Shown one piece after another: positions 10,624 to 19,290 of a DNA stretch of 19,290 bases. Position numbers and translations under genes: made by a program. Source of the DNA: Conidiobolus incongruus B7586 (lineage: Eukaryota > Entomophthoromycota > Entomophthoromycetes > Entomophthorales > Conidiobolaceae). The stretch spans positions 1-19,290 of the forward strand of contig JNEM01013047.1 of the NCBI GenBank assembly GCA_000697335.1, written 5' to 3'. The notes beneath the pieces are model-generated. The model was not told the origin of the DNA. It searched no databases and worked only from the letters and a program-made list of their open reading frames with translations. The number at the start of each line of letters is the position of its first letter. The first letter of the stretch is position 1.

Positions 10624-11949
10624 ATGGGAATTTTTTGTGATTGAAAAAAAGTAAACATTTTAATATATAAAAAGTAAAAATAAATATATATTATAAAATT
10701 AATAGTTTTCTTTATTTCTAATAACTTTTTGCTATACTTTTAACAAAGATCTAACACTTAAAAAATAGTTTTTTTTATTAAAGACTAAAATTTGATGTTT
10801 TACAAACTAATTAAATTTTCCTGTAGAAATTTTTTTTCTTATAAGCTAGTTTTTTAATTACCTAAGACAATTATAATTACACAAGTTATAATTTAAAGAA
10901 TATACTAGATATAGTAGTTTTTTCTAGTTATTTTTAATTAAAAAGTTTTTTACAACTTTAGATTTATATATTTTACAATTATTATACAAAATAATAGGTT
11001 TTTTTAAATTATATTAAAAATACTAATTAAAAATAGTTTTATTTAAAAAAAATATAAAGTTTATTATTAATTGATTTTTTTTTAAAAATTAAATAAGAAT
11101 AGTATATGTTATTATAATTTATTACAACAATTAATATTCACTTATTAATAAAGTATTTATTTAAAGGAATTTATAGAGGGGGTTAATTTAACTTAATTTA
11201 ACACTTTAATTTATGTTTTAGTAGAGGATTATACAAAAAAATCTAAGATTTATTAATTATAATAATTTATTATAAAAGCTTTAGTTTTTAGCTATACTTT
11301 AATAAATTTTATTTAACAATAATTACTCTAACTTTTTTTTAAGCTTTAATTAAATTATAAGGTATTTATTTTATATTTTTATTAATTAATTTTAATTTAA
11401 ACTTTAATATATATAAAATACTTATATAACTAATATTAAAGTGTTTTGATAATTCTTTAATTAAAATAAAAAAGTACTTTTTAATATATTTTTTTACTTT
11501 ATTAACAATTAAAAAAATAACAGTTAAAATTAATCTTTTAAATTTTAATAGGTTTTAAATAGTTTTTCTTTTAGCTTTAAAGTAATTTACTTAGTGATAA
11601 ATTGTTAATTTAGATAATACTTTATTATTAAAAGCTGCTTGTAAATTTTAAATGATTTTAAAGGGTTTATGGTTAAGTTTTACTAATACCCAAATAAAAA
11701 ACTTTTGATAGTTACTATTTAGTTTAAATAAGATTAAATTAAACAACTAATTTTAAAAAATTATTTTTTTAATCAAAAAAGTTATTATATATATATATAT
11801 ATATATATAATTTAAAACTATTTATTTTCCTATTTGTTTTGTATATATTTTTTTATTTGAAACTAATAATATGTTTGAAAAATCAGAAATTAAAAAATTT
11901 CCTATTTCTTTAATTCTATGGTAATAAAGCAAGTTAATTAGATACCCAT
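10624..11949 (-). mobile_element. Degenerate full-length mariner-like transposon inside an AFG2 intron
   Basis: The 1326-bp element has the length of a complete mariner. The ends pair as imperfect inverted repeats: ATGGGAATTTTTTGTGATTG at 10624 and ATGGGTATCTAATTAACTTG read inward from 11949 agree at 12 of 20 bases. ATA flanks both sides, consistent with a TA target within one base. Removing it leaves an intron of about 46 nt. On the minus strand the transposase remnant reads LTIYH.VNYFKAKRKTI, then NKVKKYIKKYFFILI and ELSKHFNISYISILYILK (11455-11402), which is the N-terminal helix-turn-helix region of mariner. This is followed by NIK.IPYNLI.A.KKS.SNYC and, near 11240, the region where mariners have GDESW...Y.P.TK. 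Many in-frame stops interrupt it, so it is dead. It has no CpG over its whole length. It is probably non-autonomous and old, or was heavily mutated after insertion. Confidence 0.85.
11786..11809. repeat. (TA)12 microsatellite
   Basis: Twelve uninterrupted TA units, within the 5' untranslated part of the mariner-like element (transposase on the minus strand). The purity of the tract contrasts with the decay around it, so it probably expanded after insertion. Confidence 0.9.
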
Positions 11950-13844
11950 ATAAACTAGTATATTAAATACTACCTCAGGTCCCTTCACCAACAAGAAATT
12001 GATTCCAGCTTTAGTTGCAAGTGCTTTGGCCATTAAGGTTCTGGAACATCCAGGTGGTCTGTATAATAGAATGTCTTTAGGTGGTTTGATATTGAAACTT
12101 GTAAATACTTCAAGATGCTAAATTAATTCAAACTCATTAAAATCACTATTAAGATGAGTAATTTGAACTACATTTAATGGCCATTGGACTGATTCTAATT
12201 TTTGCCTGATGTAATGATGACCCCCTATTTCTGTCCAGAGTACTTTGAAAACTTGGACTGCAACTTCTCGCATTGCGTTTGGCTCGATATGACCAATGAC
12301 TTGGTCGACATCTTTTTCGGTGATTGCTAACTCTTCTTTAGAATTCTTTATTTTTCTCTGAATGGCATGAAGTCCAGCCTCTCCGATACTGCGTTTAAAT
12401 CTGCACCCACATAACCATGTGATTTTAGTGCAATAGATTGGATAAAGTCATCTCTGAGAGTATGGTTAGTTGTTTTTAAAAGGGTACTCAAAATATCGCA
12501 TCGATCTTCTGGTGTGGGGATACCAATTTCTACCTCAAGATCAAATCTACCAGTACTTCCAACGCTGAATCAGTTGCTTGAACGCGATTGGTTGTGCTAA
12601 TCACTACAATACAATGGAAATGGCCCATTGCATTGGAACTAGCACCATCAAGCAGTGTCAAAAAGGTGGCAACAACCCTTTTGTCCAAATCATTTTGAGC
12701 ATCGCGTCGATTTCGTGGATAAGGATAATGTATGGCTGGTTCTGTTCAGTTTGTGGAAAATATCCCGGATCTTTGCTTCTGTCTCTCCAAAAAATTTAGA
12801 AACAATCTCGAGGCTATTCACAGTAAAGAGTAATGCTTTGGAGTGCTTGGCGGCGACTTGTGCTAGTAGCGGTTTTCCCGTTCCAAGAGGACCGAATAGC
12901 AGAAGACCTCTAGGAGGTTTAAGATCGTAGTCAGTAAACTTTTCAGGATGGTTCAATGGAATTCCTACAGTTCTTGACTAATTCAATCTGAGTTATGAGC
13001 ACCAATTTTAGAATAATGATCCACATCTTGATCAACCTAATCATTCTTTAATATCAACTATCAGAATACGGCGAACATTGATTTTTGCCTTCTTTTCGGG
13101 CCTAGTTTCAGGCTCAAATTCAAGGATGTCAATCGTTGTATTGAAATTTACTCCACCCAATGTATTAAGAACTGAATTTCCAACCTTAGAATGGCTTTCT
13201 TTTTCAAAATTAATCAATTTAACTTTATATAAACTGCCTTCAAATTGAAATTCAATAATTTGATTCAAACTCAACACTCTATGATTTACTAACATCAATA
13301 AATAAAAGATTAATAAAAGTCAATAAATTAATATGAATTAGGATTGGTAATTACCTACAATTTGTTGAATATAACTTTTCATATTGGAATGAATATCGAA
13401 TTGAAAGGTTGGAACAATAGCCATATTGATTAATATTCGAATGACTTCAATGTCTATTTTACTTAGTTGGACTGTAGATCCAAGTTTATAACCAGCATTT
13501 TGAACTGATTCAGATGTTAATATAACTAAAATATCACATATTAATCAATTCATCAAATTGAATATTAATTCAAAATATTTACCATCTTCAGAAATATCAA
13601 AATTAGGCCAAATAATTCCAACAATTGGTAAACTTTGACTGTTAAAATCATTCTATAAACTTATCAAAAATTACAAATATATATGATATAAATCTAATAC
13701 CAGCAAGAATAATTCGCGAGTTCTCCATCGATTCCTCCACATAACTTCCACTGAAACTTCTATTCAAATGGGAATATTGATAATATGATCAGTAATAGTT
13801 TTAAAATTTAAAATATACTCATTTTGTTTAATAACTTGAGTCAT

Positions 13845-14705
13845 TTATACATTATTCTTTATTTCAAGATTTTAAGGGTTTAAGCTAGTGATACAAGGGT
13901 TCATAATTCAATTTTATGATGAACCTATTATGAGATTAATTATTTCAATAATTTGCAAATTTTCAGTTCAATCGTCTAATATAAATTTTTCAAACAATTA
14001 AATATGCAAAAAAAAATCAGAGATAGTCAAGCTATATATTTTTTACCGGATATATCATTTATATATACTTTCATTCAATCAGTTCGTTCTATTTATTGAT
14101 TCGAGATATACTTCAACTCATGGTGTAACTATTCCAAAAGTTAAAAGATGTATGTATCGGAAATGATAAATTAATTTTCGAAATTTATTATGAAAATTAA
14201 TAGCTTAATTTTATATTAATAATAATATGATAACATCAAATAATTTGGTGCATATATGAAATATTGATTGACTTTCTGTTCATTTTTGCTACATATTCAT
14301 TAAAATTTAGAAATATAATTCATTTAATCTTTCTAAATTATTCAATAAATATTAAATGATTTTTTATTATATGATTGAGCTATGTTGAAAGGAATCCAGT
14401 CTCTTGAGCTTATTTAATATAATCAAGATGTTGTAATATGTGAAATATAATGTATCATTGTATGATATATCAAAATATTTCTTATGATTTATGATGTTTA
14501 ATTTAAGATTCTTTATTTTCAATTAAATTTAACAGTTTGTTACAATAGAGTCATTATATGCATAAATCTCACCATTATCCCATAAAGGAAGTTAAAGTAG
14601 TTAAATTCTATATCAGTACTATTCAAATCTACCAATAATAAAATTCCAAACTGTTTGATATTTAATTCTGATATAATTTTTAGTTGTGTTTTATTTTTAG
14701 TTAAA
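13845..14705. other. Spacer between the AFG2 remnant and the 942-residue gene
   Basis: The flanking genes point away from each other, so this 0.86-kb AT-rich stretch should contain both promoters. I see no coding region or tRNA. A short inverted repeat (GGTTCAT at 13898-13904, ATGAACC at 13919-13925) lies close to the former AFG2 start. Just before the plus-strand gene are T-rich stretches ending in TTTTTAG, which could be a 3' splice site for a leader intron. Confidence 0.5.
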
Positions 14706-17534
14706 ATGACTAGAATTAGAAGGCAGCAAACTGATAAGTCAAGGGTTATAGACTCTCTGAAGCTCTATTTGCCTAGGAATGATTTTGTCAGGCTTGACTA
14801 TTCTCAATTTCAACGATCTTTCAGATTAATAAATGCTCTGATACCTTGGTTCAGGAGATGCAACACTTGTTCTCACGAATACATTGATTCGGATATTAGT
14901 CTTGATTCTATTTCAGATTCGAATCCCGTTAACCCCAAATTATTAACTATTCGTAAAGGTATGGATCTTACTACTGATCTTTGGGACACCAAATGGAAAA
15001 AAATTGAAAGTACTTTGGATACTATTTTAACAAGAGCAAATTTACCAGATTATTCAAAGCGTAAAATTAGAAAAAACATCAAAGGGAACTTTCCTCAGTT
15101 AAGTGTAATGGCTGCATTTACTGCGGGTGGATTTATACATAGAAATCTAACCGGAGATGACTTTTGCGAGGTAGAAGAAGTGTACAAATTTCCTCCTAAG
15201 CACAGCCTGAGATGTTTGTGGATTGGGCACCTTACCAACATTGTTTTAAAGGGTATTGAACACCCTTCTGCTGGTTTTCGACTCGGGAAATGGTTCACAA
15301 ACCGAGGATATTATGTTTTTGCAATACCATGCTTTGAGGTAACTTTAACTCGTTTTACCAATTTGTCATACCACTGGTTTTCCAATCTATTCAACTTTGC
15401 TCACTCTTATGGATTCAATCTACTATCTTTACACGAAACGTTTTTAAATTCTCGCCCTGTCGATTATTTCACTTCACCAGAATTTTTATCTTTGGAGAAA
15501 TATTTTAACGAAAACTCATCTCTAGTTAATCAAGTTACATGGCTGTATTATAGGATATTTTCTGTTAGAAGTCTTTTAGGATGTTCACAAGATAACTATC
15601 CGCACGAAATCTCGTTATCTGATCTAGATTCATTACTAAATAAGAATGTCTCCTCACTCTTACCATTAGCAATGAGTTGCTTTAAACTCATTCCTAAGCT
15701 GTCCAGCCCAGAGAAAGAAAAATTGACCGAATTAATATACTCTGAAATTGTATTAATTAACTGTTACTGTCTCAATCTGAAAATTAAAAATATTCATATG
15801 TTTACCAATACCAAATTTTTATTATTCATGCTAACATATTTTTTTGCACTTGAGAACCCTGCTCTTGATTGGAAAGAAATATGTCGTGTATCTCAACATG
15901 ACGTTGCACCACTTCCTGAGTTATCAGAAAAGTGCAAGGTAATTTACCATCGTGTAGATATTCGACCCAAGCTGGAAGAGGCATTTGATCAAATATTATC
16001 CGAAATTTCTTGGGAAATGCATTGGGAAATCGTTCAAAAACTGACTCGTGCTCCCATTCAGCGCATATCAGGATGGATTATTCACTTTAATCTTGGTATT
16101 TTGAGTAAACTCATGAAGCGATTCGATGTTAAAGCAGTCCGATCATACAAAGAATCAACTAACACTTCCTTTACCTTTGAGAAGCTTGTTGAAATGGATT
16201 TGCTATACAAGAAACTTATCTCGCAACAGGATAAACTCAGGAATGTTAATCCCCTTTGGGCAGTAAGTCCGCAAAAGAGAGGCAGTGCAGATGAATTTGA
16301 AGAGCCTGTATCGCTATCTCAGATATATTTACAACTCAAAAAGCGTAATATTCATTTGGAACTATCTTTCATACCTCACCCCTTGGATGAATTGGGTTTT
16401 TCTCTCCAGTCTGATTTTGAGATAAAAGAATCTTTAAATGTCTCCCCTCGATCGCCCCTTCCTATCAGACAATGTCGTATGAACACACACCCTATTTACG
16501 AGAATTCTGATGAAGAGGATTTCTCAGAGTCTGATTTAATTCTCCCAGAACCTGATTCACAGATTTCTTCAACTCAAAGCGTTGATAATCCACTTCGGTC
16601 TGATCCAATTTCCAATCATGCTGATACTAATCAACACATACTTCAAATTGATAGTGAGCATTCTGATGAATTTTTAGCAGAGAATTCTCAGGAGGATTTA
16701 CCTACGTCTGGATCGGAACATCAGTCAACCACCAGATTGCTACCCACTCGTAAATGTAGACTAAATCAGCCTGGTATATATAATGAAGACTCTTTGATCT
16801 CTAAATCGCTATCCTTGATCTATGGACTTAGAACTTATAAATCCCACAAAACCGATTTTCAAGATTCTGAATCTCGCCGTCACGTTTCAATTCATAATTT
16901 GATTAATCGTTATCAGACTGTTGATGGGAATACTAAGCATCACCATTCTAATGGAGCTAATAAGGAAAATGAATATCATCTTCCAGTGAGGGAATGTCGT
17001 AAGAAACATCCAATGAATTACAATGAAACACTTACAATGGAACTCGCTTTTCGTCATGGTATGAAAGTTCCATCAACAAACGAAGCCCAACAATTCAATA
17101 CACCTACTCACGACAATAACCATTCGGATACAGAAGACTTCCAGCAAAAGTCAATGATCAAGACACCTCCTACTAGTCACCATTCTCCTGCCAATTCCCC
17201 CCCACCAATATCTGTATCTCAGCCAACTTCAGGGTATAACCTCCGCAATAAACGAAAGCAACCCTCCACTGTTACCCCATTGGCAGAATTAAACGATTAT
17301 TCTCCTAACTCTCCTATATCCACATCGAATGAAGAACCCTACATCAAAAAACTTCGGAAGCGAATTCCCATTTCCTATAATGAGGAGAAAGTTTTTAGAT
17401 CAGCAGTTCAGATCACAAGCAACTCAGTTAACAGCAACCACTCACAGCTCACACATTCACTGCGTCGAAATAGTAGAAGGAGACCTGCGCTATCCTACAA
17501 CGAAGATTTGGCATTCTCCAGAATGTTTAAATAG
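14706..17534 (+). CDS. Uncharacterised 942-residue protein with repeated RxCRxxxPxxYNE motifs
   Basis: One clean intronless frame ending in TAG, with AATAAA at 17629-17634. I chose the ATG at 14706 (AAAATG context, basic start MTRIRRQQTDKSR). An in-frame ATG at 14655 would add 17 hydrophobic residues encoded by a T-rich, leader-like stretch. Residues 1-530 look mostly helical, with a C-x2-C pair (CNTC, 53-56) and aromatic-rich segments. I recognise no family. Residues 530-942 are low-complexity, Ser/Asp/Asn-rich and probably disordered, and repeat a basic motif: LPIRQCRMNTHPIYE (585), LPTRKCRLNQPGIYNE (679), LPVRECRKKHPMNYNE (759), KKLRKRIPISYNE (881) and LRRNSRRRPALSYNE (919), plus a worn copy NLRNKRKQP near 846. 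The last copy is at the very C-terminus and resembles the basic SGO motif of shugoshins (RRSxRxRxPVxYxEPSL). A nuclear, chromatin- or nucleic-acid-binding role is inferred only. Confidence 0.9.
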   Translation: MTRIRRQQTDKSRVIDSLKLYLPRNDFVRLDYSQFQRSFRLINALIPWFRRCNTCSHEYIDSDISLDSISDSNPVNPKLLTIRKGMDLTTDLWDTKWKKIESTLDTILTRANLPDYSKRKIRKNIKGNFPQLSVMAAFTAGGFIHRNLTGDDFCEVEEVYKFPPKHSLRCLWIGHLTNIVLKGIEHPSAGFRLGKWFTNRGYYVFAIPCFEVTLTRFTNLSYHWFSNLFNFAHSYGFNLLSLHETFLNSRPVDYFTSPEFLSLEKYFNENSSLVNQVTWLYYRIFSVRSLLGCSQDNYPHEISLSDLDSLLNKNVSSLLPLAMSCFKLIPKLSSPEKEKLTELIYSEIVLINCYCLNLKIKNIHMFTNTKFLLFMLTYFFALENPALDWKEICRVSQHDVAPLPELSEKCKVIYHRVDIRPKLEEAFDQILSEISWEMHWEIVQKLTRAPIQRISGWIIHFNLGILSKLMKRFDVKAVRSYKESTNTSFTFEKLVEMDLLYKKLISQQDKLRNVNPLWAVSPQKRGSADEFEEPVSLSQIYLQLKKRNIHLELSFIPHPLDELGFSLQSDFEIKESLNVSPRSPLPIRQCRMNTHPIYENSDEEDFSESDLILPEPDSQISSTQSVDNPLRSDPISNHADTNQHILQIDSEHSDEFLAENSQEDLPTSGSEHQSTTRLLPTRKCRLNQPGIYNEDSLISKSLSLIYGLRTYKSHKTDFQDSESRRHVSIHNLINRYQTVDGNTKHHHSNGANKENEYHLPVRECRKKHPMNYNETLTMELAFRHGMKVPSTNEAQQFNTPTHDNNHSDTEDFQQKSMIKTPPTSHHSPANSPPPISVSQPTSGYNLRNKRKQPSTVTPLAELNDYSPNSPISTSNEEPYIKKLRKRIPISYNEEKVFRSAVQITSNSVNSNHSQLTHSLRRNSRRRPALSYNEDLAFSRMFK

Positions 17535-17941
17535 TGCTTAGTATATATTTGTATTTGTATCAATTCTCTTTGTATAACAGATTATCTTTGTAGTTTATTT
17601 TCAATATGTAAATGCCAAAATGTATATTAATAAATATTTTAATTATTTAATTATTTAATTTTATCAAAATATAAATTTTCAGTTTATTGCTGTTTGTAAA
17701 ATACAATCCCATAAATATTAATCATAAAATTATGCTTATATTTCACAAATCATCTAAATATGATTGTGAGATCAAGTATTTAATATATATAATACATTTC
17801 CAATTGATTAATATAAATCCAATAATACAAACAGTATTCAAGCATCAATCATATAATATCAAAGGATTTTATTCCCTGATATTACATTGTTCGTTCTCAT
17901 ATAACAACACCTATTAAATATTTTATTCAAGCTCTTTAAAC
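17535..17941. other. 3' flank of the 942-residue gene and spacer
   Basis: It contains the poly(A) signal AATAAA at 17629-17634 and then a short tandem AATTATTT-like repeat at about 17636-17661. An open frame at 17687-17917 is all AT-type codons (Ile, Asn, Lys, Tyr) and does not look coding. The 5' exons of the zinc-finger remnant that follows should lie here or further upstream, but none could be recognised. Confidence 0.5.
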
Positions 17942-18265
17942 AAGAATGATTGGCCATGCAGCAAATGTAATCACCTCAATTTCGCAAGAAGAGTAGAATG
18001 CAAAAAATGCAGTGAACCTAACCCTAATTCCACTCTCCAATTGACTTTGTCAAAACTACGTGGAGATTGGCTTTGTAGACATTACAATTGATTATAATTT
18101 CCAAGTTGAAGAATTTGTAATTGTTGCAATATGCCAAGGATGGATGATGCTTCAATAGAGTTTGAAATATCACAATTTCCAGGAGATCGAGTATGTCCTA
18201 ACTGTCAATACATTAACTTTGAAAAAATGTTAAATTGTAGAAGATGTGGACAGCTGAAGAAATAA
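17942..18265 (+). pseudogene. Remnant of a three-finger RanBP2-type zinc-finger protein gene
   Basis: One frame carries three RanBP2 fingers (W-x-C-x2-C-x3-N-x6-C-x2-C), usually single-stranded RNA binders. Finger 1 starts at W 17951 (DWPCSKCNHLNF...ECKKC) and fits the pattern exactly. Finger 2 starts at W 18068 (GDWLC...FPS.RICNCC). It keeps perfect spacing but has three stops (TGA, TAA, TGA), and its second Cys is replaced by Tyr. Finger 3 starts at 18188 (RVCPNCQYINF...NCRRC) and keeps all four Cys and the Asn, but its Trp is Arg. The frame ends in TAA at 18263, followed at once by AATAAA-like sequence. No start codon or upstream exon was found; a splice acceptor TTCAAG just before 17932 is possible. 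Point changes without frameshifts suggest fairly recent decay. Three-finger RanBP2 proteins with RRM domains (Nrp1-like) are one possible parent. Confidence 0.8.
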
Positions 18266-18711
18266 ATTATAAGAAAATGAACATCATTTCAAATAATAGA
18301 TTACTGTATTTCATATGTTTACCTAAATATACAACTCTTACTATTAACTCGATTATAAAACATTACTCAGGTTCAAATTAACATAATTGAATTACATAAT
18401 TAATTAAATTTCCGATTTCAATCAGAGCTAATAAAATTAATTTAATGAATTTCAAACAATTTTTTCTGGATAGACTGCATTCATTCATCCTACTATTTTA
18501 TTTTATAAAATTTAAAACTTATAACTCTGTTATGTAACAAAAAAAATAAATTTACTAGGGTTTCAGGTTTTATAATTTATAATTGAATTAGTATAAAATG
18601 CAAAGAACAATATATGAATTGAAATTTTTAGTTTGTTGGATGATAGATTTATAATAGCAAACATATTGACCTCGAATAAAACATTATTGCTGATTTATCC
18701 AGGATATAATC
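18266..18711. other. AT-rich spacer
   Basis: No coding region or RNA gene seen. It lies between the zinc-finger remnant and the last gene, both on the plus strand, and so should hold the latter's promoter. A possible 3' splice site (TTTATCCAG) occurs about 10 nt before the ATG at 18712. Confidence 0.5.
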
Positions 18712-19290
18712 ATGAAATTTTTCATTTTCCACTTAATCATATCGTTGAGTGGTGAACAAAATGAAAATTTATTTGATTCACCAATAAGTTCAATCAATAA
18801 AATCCAATTTAGCTATCCTGAAAGTGGCCAAATAGTGTCTTCGCTTCCAACAGCTTCATCTAATGATAATCCACCATTAAAACAAATCACTACCACGGTG
18901 CCTGAAGACAAGGTTATCAACATGTTTGAATTAGTTCAATTTGAATGTAATCAGGAAGAAGAAATGAGTGCAACTAAGACAAGATTAGGCGGACCTGTTG
19001 ATATTTGTAAAAAAATTAAAACAAGCTACGAATCAGCTACAAAAAGGCTTTCATCGATATTAGATTTAAAACAAGTTATTAAATATAAAGTTGTTTGGAG
19101 GTGATTATTCTTTTAATAAGTTATTCGAATTAAACCTAAATAATAATGTTACCAACTAGGGAATTTTGTAAGAGTGAAAATGAGAGTGAATGCACCGATG
19201 TTGGCTTGGGTCAATCTGCTCCCAGCTCATATTGGTCTATTCAGTCCTTTAATATCCCAGAATTAGACAAAAACTATTTATATCCACAGA
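18712..19290 (+). CDS. Secreted protein of unknown function, 5' part (runs off the window)
   Basis: Exon 1 (18712-19100) begins with a signal-peptide-like MKFFIFHLIISLSG, then a Ser/Thr/Pro-rich stretch, then a Cys-containing region (LVQFECNQ, GGPVDICKKIKTSYESATKRL, LDLKQVIKYKVVW). Read through, it would stop at 19102-19104. Removing a 59-nt GT...AG intron at 19101-19159 instead joins it in frame to an exon that stays open to the window end (REFCKSENESECTDVGLGQSAPSSYW...LYPQ). The second part also has its own ATG at 19146, but the splice fits the intron length of the window. The arrangement FEC, CKKIK, EFC, EC, LG.SAP, YPQ resembles, from memory, a family of uncharacterised secreted proteins of zygomycete-type fungi ending in YPQALVKQ-like sequence. 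Its function is unknown. The donor GTGATT is unusual for this window. Confidence 0.65.

Larger units (their letters stand above)
9797..13844 (-). pseudogene. AFG2: Decayed AFG2/DRG1 (SPATA5-type) double AAA-ATPase gene carrying a transposon
   Basis: Afg2/Drg1 is the hexameric ATPase that strips Rlp24 from exported pre-60S ribosomes. From 13844 I read an N-domain (VILTSESVQNAGYKLGSTVQ), D1 (PPRGLLLFGPLGTGKPLLAQ, SKFFGETEAKIRDIF, LIHEIDAM, RVVATFLTLLDG), HGYVGADLNAV, EPNAMRE, D2 ([62 protein letters not shown]) and the diagnostic C-terminus SGAEVVALCQEA...RITPETINFY. Introns of 51-59 nt survive (13818-13760, 12171-12118, 10508-10456, 10105-10049, 9961-9911). The intron at 11973-10599 is 1375 nt because it holds a mariner element. 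Damage includes in-frame stops (TGA after TVK near 10425; two in the segment before D1), about five frameshifts mostly in D1, Walker A changes GKT to GKP in D1 and SKT to SRT in D2, and a donor GT changed to AT at 10299. It cannot make a working Afg2. Confidence 0.9.

Noticed and set aside
12578-12930. Plus-strand open frames over the AFG2 D1 region
   Set aside because: They are opposite-strand shadows of the higher-GC D1 coding sequence and resemble no protein.
13898-13925. Short hairpin GGTTCAT...ATGAACC, considered as a tRNA B-box or regulatory stem
   Set aside because: No tRNA cloverleaf can be drawn around it, and 7-bp inverted repeats are expected by chance in a window this size.
14706-16300. 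N-terminal half of the 942-residue protein as a divergent Rrn7/TAF1B (TFIIB-like) factor
   Set aside because: Only a loose likeness in one helical segment around residues 130-165 and a single C-x2-C pair. There is no complete zinc ribbon and no clear cyclin folds.
17687-17917. 76-codon open frame downstream of the 942-residue gene
   Set aside because: Codon content simply mirrors AT-rich DNA (Ile, Asn, Lys, Tyr). There is no motif, and it lies past the poly(A) signal of the preceding gene.

Overview
The window looks like nuclear DNA of an AT-rich fungus. Genes are moderately AT-rich, while the spacers are extremely so. Introns are short (about 51-63 nt, GT...AG), AATAAA signals follow several genes, and the recognisable proteins are fungal in type: a secreted tyrosinase, Rok1, Afg2/Drg1, the exocyst subunit Sec10 and a RanBP2-type zinc-finger protein. 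An early-diverging filamentous lineage (for example Zoopagomycota such as Entomophthorales or Harpellales) would fit. This is an inference from composition and gene content, not proof.

Layout. 1-2464 is a gene-free AT-rich spacer. 2465-3814 (+) is an intact, intronless secreted tyrosinase. 4047-6733 (-) is a decayed sec10 gene with its introns still in place and many stops and frameshifts. 7356-9301 (-) is an intact six-exon rok1 DEAD-box helicase gene. 9797-13844 (-) is a decayed AFG2/DRG1 AAA-ATPase gene. One of its introns, normally about 50 nt, holds a 1.33-kb degenerate mariner-like transposon (10624-11949) with no CpG at all. 14706-17534 (+) is an intact, intronless 942-codon gene of unknown function, whose C-terminal half repeats a short basic motif ending in YNE. 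17942-18265 (+) is the remnant of a three-finger RanBP2 zinc-finger gene, with stops only in finger 2. 18712 to the window end (+) is the 5' part of a gene for a secreted protein, with one probable intron.

How the parts relate. No metabolic operon or defence system is visible. The striking feature is the alternation of intact genes with decayed copies of conserved housekeeping genes (sec10, AFG2, zinc-finger). All decayed copies keep their intron layout where it can be checked, so they are DNA-level copies and not retrocopies. The simplest reading is one half of a duplicated segment that is losing genes while rok1 and the unknown genes are kept. Real loss in a reducing genome is the more radical alternative. 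The most novel-looking gene is the 942-residue protein, whose repeated motif resembles the C-terminal basic motif of shugoshins.
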